From: DATJWY01 sp035500775
GTDB taxonomy: Bacteria; Pseudomonadota; Alphaproteobacteria; Acetobacterales; Acetobacteraceae
Direction of reading: 5' to 3'
Assembly: GCA_035500775.1 (NCBI GenBank)
Contig: DATJWY010000057.1
Span: 1 to 15,188, forward strand
Length of the DNA stretch: 15,188 nucleotides
The notes below the pieces were generated by a model. It searched no databases. It worked only from the letters and a program-made list of their open reading frames with translations, and had not been told where the DNA came from. Numbering within the stretch: the stretch's first letter is position 1; each line of letters starts with the position of its first letter. Made by a program: the position numbers and the translations under genes. Shown in pieces: positions 6,343 to 15,188 of the stretch.

Positions 6343-7031
6343 CGCTGGGCACCGTTCAACACCAGCCGGGCCGGACCGTGGAACTGCACGACATCGCCCT
6401 TGTCCACGAGGGTGAAGCCCTCGGCGTCCAGGGTCCCGAACGGCCCCTCGGCATGGGTATAGTCGTTGCTCGTCGCCGCCCCCTGCTTCAGGTCCAGCGA
6501 TGCCGTCGCGCTGGTCATCGTCGTCCCGTCCTGGCGGTAAAGGATGACGTCGCCGGACAGATCCAGGAGGTTGGCGCGCTGGATGAAGACGCCGTCGTGC
6601 GATTGCACCATGAGCCAGACGCCGTTCGGCAGGATCATGTCGCCCTTCGGGGCATTCAGCTTCACCTGATCCGAGGCGGCCTGGGTGGCCGTGTCGGCGG
6701 TGAGGGTGAAGGGGCGGTTATGGGCGTCGAAGCCCTGATAGCGCGGGCCGATCAGCTGCCCGGCCCCGGCCTCCACCGCGCTCAGGCGGTGGAACGAGAT
6801 CCGCCCGGCATCGAAGCTCCGGTGCAGCTCCGGCCAGACGGCGATGCTCGCCAGCAGCAGCAGCGCCGCCGCCGGCAGCAGCAGCTTCATGGTCAGCAGG
6901 AACCAGTACCGCCGGGCGATGCCGCGCGCCGTGGGGAGCTGGCGGTTCCGGGAGAGCGGCAGGCTCATCGTCTGGGCCAGGTTTTCCCGTTGCGGCGGGC
7001 GGCCGCCGGGAAGGTGGGGCGAGGCGTTCAT
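6339..7031 (-). CDS. lptC: LPS export protein LptC, inner-membrane anchored
   Basis: LptC links the LptB2FG transporter to LptA and passes lipopolysaccharide across the periplasm. With the ATG at 7031 the product is 230 residues: a basic cytoplasmic tail, one membrane segment (about 45-66, WFLLTMKLLLPAAALLLLAS), then a periplasmic jellyroll domain with LIGPRYQGFDAHNRPFTLTA and a run of beta strands to the C-terminus. Other starts are possible: GTG at 7061 (+10 residues) or ATG at 6968 (209 residues); none has a clear Shine-Dalgarno site, so the exact start is open. The 7031 start lies 11 bases after the stop of the small ORF at 7043-7162, allowing reinitiation. The stop overlaps lptA (GTGA). 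Identity rests on position, topology and the lptC-lptA-lptB order. Confidence 0.87.
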   Translation of the reverse strand: MNASPHLPGGRPPQRENLAQTMSLPLSRNRQLPTARGIARRYWFLLTMKLLLPAAALLLLASIAVWPELHRSFDAGRISFHRLSAVEAGAGQLIGPRYQGFDAHNRPFTLTADTATQAASDQVKLNAPKGDMILPNGVWLMVQSHDGVFIQRANLLDLSGDVILYRQDGTTMTSATASLDLKQGAATSNDYTHAEGPFGTLDAEGFTLVDKGDVVQFHGPARLVLNGAQR

Positions 7032-7042
7032 GGAACTGCTGA

Positions 7043-7162
7043 TCAAGCCTGTCCGGCCCACGGCACGCGGCGCGCCAAGGCGGCCAGGGCGCCTTGGCGA
7101 TCCAGCCGCGCATGCGGCGTCTGGACGGCGAGAAGGTCGAGCGAGGCGATGCCTGAACTCAT
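7043..7162 (-). CDS. Possible small protein ahead of lptC (39 codons)
   Basis: The ORF begins MSSGIASLDLLAVQTPHARL and ends RRVPWAGQA. It has coding-like base composition: G/C is high at codon positions 1 and 3 and lower at position 2. Its ATG overlaps, as ATGA, the stop of an even shorter ORF (25 codons, 7236-7159, beginning MIDWLTPLRHMS). A GGAGG at about 7177-7181 lies 14 bases upstream, longer than ideal. It ends 11 bases before the chosen lptC start. I do not recognise it; it has no membrane segment or signal peptide. It could be a real small protein, a leader peptide coupled to lptC, or chance. Confidence 0.25.
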   Translation of the reverse strand: MSSGIASLDLLAVQTPHARLDRQGALAALARRVPWAGQA

Positions 7163-7195
7163 GCTGTAGCGTGCATCCTCCGGAAGCCGGCGTCC

Positions 7196-7224
7196 TGTAT
7201 GGACATGTGCCGGAGCGGGGTCAA
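7196..7224 (-). promoter_or_regulatory. Candidate sigma-70 promoter for the lptC-lptA-lptB-rpoN operon
   Basis: On the minus strand TTGACC (7224-7219) is followed after 17 bases by CATACA (7201-7196). The -35 box matches TTGACA at 5 of 6; the -10 box is weak. It lies in the 165-base gap between the rnd stop (7328) and the small ORF, the only sizeable gap upstream of the lpt genes. Nothing else clear was seen in that gap. Confidence 0.35.
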
Positions 7225-7327
7225 CCAATCGATCATCACCAAGCGTAACCGGCGGACCGGGGCGGTGAGGCCCGGCGGGTCTTTGTGGTGCCGGGGCGGA
7301 GGGCGGTCCGTGCTCCGGCGCGGCGGG

Positions 7328-7984
7328 TCAGTGGGCGAAAATGTCGGGGTCCTCGTAGCCCAGCAGGTCAAGCCGGGTGCGGGCCGGCAGGAAGGCGAAG
7401 CAGGCTTCCGCAAGCTCGGTGCGGCCCTCCCGCGCCAGCAAGGCCGAGAGCCGGTCCCACAGCGCATGCAGATACAGCACGTCCGAGGCCGCATAGGCGA
7501 TCTGCTCGGGCGTCAGCTCGGGGGCGCCCCAGTCCGAGCTTTGCTGCTGCTTGGAGATCTCGACCCCGAGCAGCTCGCGGCAGAGATCGCGCAGCCCGTG
7601 CCGGTCGGTGAAGGTGCGGACCAGTTTGGCGGCGATCTTGGTGCATTTCACCGGCGCCACCGTGATGCCGAGCGTGTGTTGCAGAACCGCCACGTCGAAG
7701 CGCGCGAAATGCATGAGCTTGGTCACGGCCGGATCGGCGAGCAGGGCGCGCAGATTGGGGCAATCCGCGCCGCGGCCGCCGAGTCCGGGGGGAACGATCT
7801 GCACGAGATGGGCATGGCCGTCGCCGGCGGAGAGCTGCACCAGGCAGAGCCGGTCGCGATGCGGGTTGAGCCCCATCGTCTCGGTATCCACCGCGACCAC
7901 CGGGCCGAGCTGGAGGCCGTCCGGCAGGTCATGGCGATGCAGGTGGATGGTGTTGCCGTTCTGCATGAACTGGGTGATGCCCAT
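7328..7984 (-). CDS. rnd: Ribonuclease D, short form without HRDC domains
   Basis: This DEDDy-family 3'-5' exoribonuclease trims tRNA and other small RNA 3' ends. The 218-residue protein holds the three exonuclease motifs: Exo I VDTETMGL with D33 and E35, Exo II HFARFD at 92-97 with D97, and Exo III YAASD with Y164 and D168. The metal-binding DEDD set and the Tyr are intact. It ends about where the catalytic domain does, so the two HRDC RNA-binding domains of the ~375-residue E. coli enzyme are absent; the short form is common in alphaproteobacteria. The ATG at 7984 is preceded by GAGGA at a 9-base spacing; the ATG at 7966 is a weaker alternative. A tRNA gene lies 88 bases upstream on the same strand. 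Confidence 0.92.
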   Translation of the reverse strand: MGITQFMQNGNTIHLHRHDLPDGLQLGPVVAVDTETMGLNPHRDRLCLVQLSAGDGHAHLVQIVPPGLGGRGADCPNLRALLADPAVTKLMHFARFDVAVLQHTLGITVAPVKCTKIAAKLVRTFTDRHGLRDLCRELLGVEISKQQQSSDWGAPELTPEQIAYAASDVLYLHALWDRLSALLAREGRTELAEACFAFLPARTRLDLLGYEDPDIFAH

Positions 7985-8072
7985 GGCAAGGCTTCCTCGA
8001 TGGAAACGCACGCGCCCGCGGGCGCCGTGCCGGTCCGGCCGACGCCCTTGCGGGTGTATGTTGCATTTCCGA

Positions 8073-8159
8073 TGGTGCCCAGGAGAAGACTCGAACTTCC
8101 ACGACCTTGCGGCCACAGGTACCTGAAACCTGCGCGTCTACCAATTCCGCCACCTGGGC
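8073..8159 (-). tRNA. tRNA-Leu (anticodon CAG)
   Basis: The 87-base gene reads on the minus strand from GCCCAGG (8159-8153) to a matching CCTGGGC (8083-8077), a full 7-bp acceptor stem, then discriminator A and encoded CCA (8075-8073). The D arm contains GCGGAATTGGTAGACGCGC, typical of tRNA-Leu. The anticodon stem CAGGT/ACCTG closes the loop TTCAGGT, giving anticodon CAG (plus-strand CTG at 8123-8125), which reads CUG. A long variable arm (GGCCGCAAGGTC region) confirms a class II tRNA. The T arm has GTTCGAGTC. CUG should be the dominant Leu codon in this GC-rich genome. Confidence 0.97.
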
Positions 8160-8219
8160 AGGTGGGCTCCCCGCTTGCCGCTGTCAGCTTCGTGACAACC
8201 ACGCTCGGGGTGGGGGCGG

Positions 8220-8248
8220 CATGTATCCCCGGCGCGGCGGCGCGTCAA
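8220..8248 (-). promoter_or_regulatory. Candidate sigma-70 promoter for tRNA-Leu
   Basis: On the minus strand TTGACG (8248-8243) is followed after 17 bases by TACATG (8225-8220). The -35 box matches at 5 of 6 positions; the -10 box at 3 of 6. Transcription would start near 8213, about 54 bases before the tRNA 5' end at 8159. Confidence 0.45.
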
Positions 8249-8389
8249 CAGGCAAAATGCAACGCAGGGGCGCATTCCCGTAAATCGTCGGGCCGGCGGG
8301 GGGGCGGCGGACATCGTTACGCCGCCATCCCGGCCGCGCGGCGGGCGGTGCTGCCGGCTTGAAGCTAAGGGGGCTTTCCCTTCGGGCGC

Positions 8390-8418
8390 TTGAGGCGGGC
8401 AGGGGGGGCGCCTAGTAA
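8390..8418 (+). promoter_or_regulatory. Candidate promoter of the NDUFA9-like gene
   Basis: TTGAGG (8390-8395), a 17-base spacer and TAGTAA (8413-8418) form a weak sigma-70 type signal ending 28 bases before the ATG at 8447. The whole gap 8160-8446 otherwise holds the divergent tRNA promoter and G-rich sequence without a further ORF that I trust. Confidence 0.35.
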
Positions 8419-8446
8419 GGAGGCCTGCAACGGCAGGAGCGAAAAA

Positions 8447-9406
8447 ATGGCGACGCGCAGCGTGGCAACGGTGTTCGGCGGGTCGGGGTTCCTCGGGCGT
8501 TACGTGGTCAAGCGCCTCGCGGCTGCCGGGTATGTGGTGCGGGTCGCGGTGCGGGACCCGGTGCGGGCGCAGTTCCTCAAGCCGATGGGGCGGGTCGGGC
8601 AGATCGTGCCGCTGTTCGCGTCGCTGTCCCAGGAGCCCACGGTGCAACGTGCCGTCGAGGAAGCGGATCTGGTGGTGAACCTGGTCGGCATCCTCTCCGA
8701 GCGCCACGCCGGGGATTTCCGGCGCACCCATGTCGAGGGCGCCGGACGGGTGGCGCGACTCGCCGCCGGGGCGGGGGCGCGCAAGCTCGTGCATATCTCG
8801 GCGATCGGCGCCGATCCGGCGAGCCCGAGCCTCTATGCCCGCACCAAGGCGGAAGGCGAGCAGGCGGTACGTCAGGCCTTCCCGGCCGCGACCATCCTGC
8901 GGCCCTCCATCATGTTCGGGTATGAGGATAACTTCTTCAACCGGTTCGCCACCCTGGCCCGGCTCTTGCCGGTGATGCCGGTCATCTCGGGCGATACGCG
9001 GTTCCAGCCGGTCTATGTCGGCGACGTCGCCGACGCGGTGATGGCGGCGCTGACCCAGGCCGAGACCGCCGGCGCCATCTATGAACTGGGTGGCCCGCGC
9101 GTCTGGAGCTTCCGCGAGATCCTGGCGTTCATCCTGCGCGAGACGCGGCGTCACAAGCGGCTGGTCGATGTGCCGCCAGCGGTGGCGCGCCTGCTCGCCG
9201 CGCTGCCCGGCGCGCCGGTGACGAAGGACCAGCTTCTGCTGCTCGCCCGCGACAACGTGGTCGCCGAGGGCATGCCGGGGCTTGCCGCGCTCGGGATCAC
9301 GCCGACGCCGGTCGAGCTGATCGTGCCGGATTACCTCATGCGTTATCGCCCGGGCGGCGGGCGGCGCGAGGAGGTTGGTGAGGTGTTTGGTCCGAATCGG
9401 ACCTAA
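8447..9406 (+). CDS. NDUFA9-like NAD(P)-binding protein (complex I-associated atypical SDR)
   Basis: The 319-residue protein is an atypical short-chain dehydrogenase of the NDUFA9 type, an accessory or assembly factor of respiratory complex I in mitochondria and alphaproteobacteria. The N-terminal nucleotide-binding loop GGSGFLG lies at 11-17 after a hydrophobic strand. VNLVGIL (78-83), KLVHISAIGAD (113-123), the YxxxK pair at Y130/K134, and ILRPSIMFGYEDNFFNRFA (150-168) follow, then RFQPVYVGDVADAV (185-198). The C-terminal part (about 215-319) is the substrate-side cap. No signal peptide or membrane span is seen. The ATG at 8447 has AGGAG at 8435-8439, 7 bases upstream, which excludes the earlier in-frame start at 8390. 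It stands alone between tRNA-Leu and gltD. A bound nucleotide is likely; catalytic activity is uncertain. Confidence 0.85.
   Translation: MATRSVATVFGGSGFLGRYVVKRLAAAGYVVRVAVRDPVRAQFLKPMGRVGQIVPLFASLSQEPTVQRAVEEADLVVNLVGILSERHAGDFRRTHVEGAGRVARLAAGAGARKLVHISAIGADPASPSLYARTKAEGEQAVRQAFPAATILRPSIMFGYEDNFFNRFATLARLLPVMPVISGDTRFQPVYVGDVADAVMAALTQAETAGAIYELGGPRVWSFREILAFILRETRRHKRLVDVPPAVARLLAALPGAPVTKDQLLLLARDNVVAEGMPGLAALGITPTPVELIVPDYLMRYRPGGGRREEVGEVFGPNRT
9389..9403. promoter_or_regulatory. Inverted repeat at the 3' end of the NDUFA9-like gene, possible activator site
   Basis: GGTCCGA (9389-9395) and TCGGACC (9397-9403) are exact reverse complements around one base, inside the last codons of the upstream gene. 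The centre lies about 93 bases before the predicted sigma-54 start at 9489, the usual distance for an enhancer-binding protein site. It does not match the NtrC consensus (about GCACC, gap, GGTGC). It could equally be a small hairpin or chance. Confidence 0.25.
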
Positions 9407-9462
9407 TATCCGCGACGACCCGGTGGGGTGAGCGAAAGGTGGGACAATGAACGCAAAAAGAA

Positions 9463-9478
9463 TGGCAGCTTTATTGCC
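9463..9478 (+). promoter_or_regulatory. Candidate sigma-54 (-24/-12) promoter of gltDB
   Basis: TGGCAG (9463-9468), five bases, then TTGCC (9474-9478) match the sigma-54 pattern TGGCAC-N5-TTGCA, with the invariant GG (9464-9465) and GC (9476-9477) separated by exactly 10 bases. Transcription would begin near 9489, leaving an 89-base leader before gltD. The surrounding 9450-9500 is unusually AT-rich for this window. No good sigma-70 promoter was seen in 9407-9577. Glutamate synthase is a nitrogen-assimilation target, which fits sigma-54 and NtrC control. Confidence 0.55.
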
Positions 9479-9536
9479 CTAATTGTCTATTTTTGCTCGC
9501 CAGCAGCCTCGGCGTTCCTTATATCCGCGTCGGATG

Positions 9537-9561
9537 GTGGAGCCGGCCCTGCGTGCTCCAC
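9537..9561 (+). promoter_or_regulatory. Leader hairpin just before the gltD ribosome binding site
   Basis: GTGGAGC (9537-9543) and GCTCCAC (9555-9561) form a 7-bp stem with an 11-base loop, ending 3 bases before the Shine-Dalgarno GGGGAG (9565-9570). Its position suggests a possible translational control or mRNA-stability element. I do not recognise a riboswitch class. Confidence 0.35.
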
Positions 9562-9577
9562 GTAGGGGAGAACGCCG

Positions 9578-11017
9578 ATGCCGGATCGCATGCTGCAATT
9601 CGTTCGCCTGCCGCAGCACCAGCCCGAGAAACGGGAGGCGCGCGAACGGCGCCGCGATTTCGGCGAGATCTATCGGGATTTCCAGGTTCCCGAGGCCGCC
9701 GAGCAGGCCAGCCGGTGCAGCCAGTGCGGCGTGCCGTTCTGCTCGGTGCATTGCCCGCTCAACAATAACATCCCGGACTGGCTCAAGCTGGCCGCCGAGG
9801 GGCGCCTCGACGAGGCGTATGAGGTCAGCGCCGCCACCAACACCTTCCCCGAGATCTGCGGCCGTATCTGCCCGCAGGACCGGCTCTGCGAAGGCAATTG
9901 CGTCATCGAGAAGGACTTCGAGTCGGTCACGATCGGCGCCGTGGAGCGCTTCATCACCGACCATGCCTGGAGCCAGGGCTGGGTGCAGCCGGGGCGGCCG
10001 CGCCAGGAGCGGGCGCAGTCGGTCGGCATCATCGGCGCCGGGCCGGGCGGGCTCGCCGCCGCCGACCAATTGCGGCGGCAGGGCTATCAGGTGCATGTCT
10101 ATGACCGCTACGACCGCGTCGGCGGCCTGCTGATCTACGGCATTCCCGGCTTCAAGCTGGAGAAGGACATCGTCCTGCGCCGCTGGAAGCAGTTCGAGGA
10201 AGCCGGCATCCAGTTCCATCTCAACCAGGATATCGGCCGGACGGTCAGCTTCGCGGAACTGCGCCAGCGGCATGACGCGCTGCTCATCGCGACCGGCGCC
10301 TACAAGGCGCGCGACATTGGCGGTCCGGGTGCCGGGCTGCCCGGCATCGTGCCGGCGCTCGACTATCTGGTCGCCAATAACCGCACGGTCCTCGGCGACA
10401 CGGTGCCGGAGTTTGAATCCGGCCTGCTGAACGCCGTCGGCAAGCGCGTGGTGGTGATCGGCGGCGGCGATACGGCGATGGATTGCGTGCGCACCGCGGT
10501 GCGCCAGGGTGCCGCATCCGTGAAGTGCCTTTACCGGCGGGATCGGGCGAATATGCCTGGATCCATGCGTGAAGTCCGCAACGCCGAGGAGGAAGGCGTG
10601 GAATTCGTCTGGCTCTCCGCCCCGGAAGCGTTCCTCGGCGAGGAGACAGTGACCGGCGTGCGTGCCACGCGGATGCGTCTCGGTCTGCCGGATGCGTCCG
10701 GCCGTATCTCGGTGGAGCCGGTCGAGGGCGGGCATTTCACGGTGGAGGCCGATCTCGTCATCAAGGCGCTCGGCTTCGATCCGGAGGAATTGCCCCGCCT
10801 GTGGAACGAACCCGGGCTGGAGGTCAGCCGCTGGGGCACGCTGAAGGTGAATCACCGCACCTTCGAGACCTCGGTGCCCGGCGTGTTCGCCGCCGGCGAC
10901 ATCGTGCGCGGCGCGAGCCTCGTCGTCTGGGCGATCCGCGACGGGCGCGATGCCGCCGCCCGCATGCATGACCATCTGCAATCTCAGGGCCGCCCCGTCG
11001 CGGCCGCCGCGGAGTGA
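9578..11017 (+). CDS. gltD: Glutamate synthase (NADPH) small subunit
   Basis: GltD takes electrons from NADPH through FAD and two [4Fe-4S] clusters to GltB. The 479-residue product has N-terminal cysteine groups C47/C50/C55/C59 (in RCSQCGVPFCSVHCP) and C94/C98/C104/C108 for the clusters. An FAD-binding GAGPGG follows at 153-158, then an NADPH-binding VVVIGGGDTAMD at 291-302 and the C-terminal FAD-closing motif AAGDIVRGASLVVWAIRDGR. Length is normal (about 470-485). The ATG at 9578 has GGGGAG 7 bases upstream. gltB follows after 5 bases. The order gltD-gltB is reversed compared with E. coli gltBD. The gene contains no TTA, CTA or TCA codon over nearly its full length, a sign of strong codon bias. 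A sigma-54 type promoter precedes it. Confidence 0.96.
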   Translation: MPDRMLQFVRLPQHQPEKREARERRRDFGEIYRDFQVPEAAEQASRCSQCGVPFCSVHCPLNNNIPDWLKLAAEGRLDEAYEVSAATNTFPEICGRICPQDRLCEGNCVIEKDFESVTIGAVERFITDHAWSQGWVQPGRPRQERAQSVGIIGAGPGGLAAADQLRRQGYQVHVYDRYDRVGGLLIYGIPGFKLEKDIVLRRWKQFEEAGIQFHLNQDIGRTVSFAELRQRHDALLIATGAYKARDIGGPGAGLPGIVPALDYLVANNRTVLGDTVPEFESGLLNAVGKRVVVIGGGDTAMDCVRTAVRQGAASVKCLYRRDRANMPGSMREVRNAEEEGVEFVWLSAPEAFLGEETVTGVRATRMRLGLPDASGRISVEPVEGGHFTVEADLVIKALGFDPEELPRLWNEPGLEVSRWGTLKVNHRTFETSVPGVFAAGDIVRGASLVVWAIRDGRDAAARMHDHLQSQGRPVAAAAE

Positions 11018-11022
11018 CTTCG

Positions 11023-15188
<4,166 letters not shown>

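Noticed and set aside
5578..6462. 294-codon plus-strand ORF opposite lptA and lptC
   Set aside because: Val/Gly/Arg-rich shadow without motifs; lptA has a signal peptide and jellyroll strands and overlaps its neighbours in coupled fashion.
8138..9154. 338-codon minus-strand ORF opposite the NDUFA9-like gene
   Set aside because: It overlaps tRNA-Leu and the antisense of a clear Rossmann-fold protein with a good ribosome binding site; composition is that of a shadow frame.
9479..10981. 500-codon minus-strand ORF opposite gltD
   Set aside because: Codon-aligned antisense of gltD, no motifs, and its end would cover the gltD leader; gltD is complete on the plus strand.

Overview
The window reads as a GC-rich alphaproteobacterial chromosome, most likely Rhodospirillales and probably Acetobacteraceae. 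The reasons are strong G/C third-position bias, an Hsp20 gene followed by a DUF1150 gene, an lptC-lptA-lptB-rpoN-hpf run, a short RNase D lacking HRDC domains, an NDUFA9-like NAD-binding gene, and a gltD-gltB order. This placement is inference from gene content and protein style. No phage, transposon, CRISPR or other accessory marker was seen, and every long gene is a recognisable housekeeping gene.

Layout. Positions 1-1081 (minus): def then fmt, the N-terminal formyl-methionine pair, with a GTGA overlap; fmt runs off the left edge. Positions 1082-1330: a divergent intergenic region with a candidate heat-shock promoter. Positions 1331-2173 (plus): hsp20 and a DUF1150 gene. Positions 2174-2349: a convergent gap holding a hairpin array and a perfect 14+1+14 palindrome with a T-rich tail. 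Positions 2350-7031 (minus, transcribed right to left): lptC-lptA-lptB-rpoN-hpf. This is the lipopolysaccharide-transport cassette joined to sigma-54 and the ribosome hibernation factor, with overlapping or near-abutting junctions except a 109-base gap before hpf. Positions 7043-8159 (minus): a possible 39-codon small ORF, RNase D (rnd) and tRNA-Leu(CAG). Positions 8447-9406 (plus): an NDUFA9-like atypical short-chain dehydrogenase. Positions 9578-15188 (plus): gltD and gltB, the two subunits of NADPH-glutamate synthase; gltB runs off the right edge.

How the genes may work together. LptB, LptC and LptA are the cytoplasmic, inner-membrane and periplasmic parts of the machine that moves lipopolysaccharide to the outer membrane. 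RpoN sits just downstream of lptB. A sequence matching the sigma-54 -24/-12 promoter (9463-9478) lies ahead of gltD, which suggests that the sigma factor encoded at 3050-4519 transcribes the glutamate synthase operon in the same window. Hsp20 and the DUF1150 protein form a likely heat-responsive pair.

I did not find a convincing new system. The points most worth a second look are the sigma-54 signal at gltD, the hsp20 5' region with its DUF1150 partner, the palindromic element between hsp20-DUF1150 and hpf, and the small ORF ahead of lptC.
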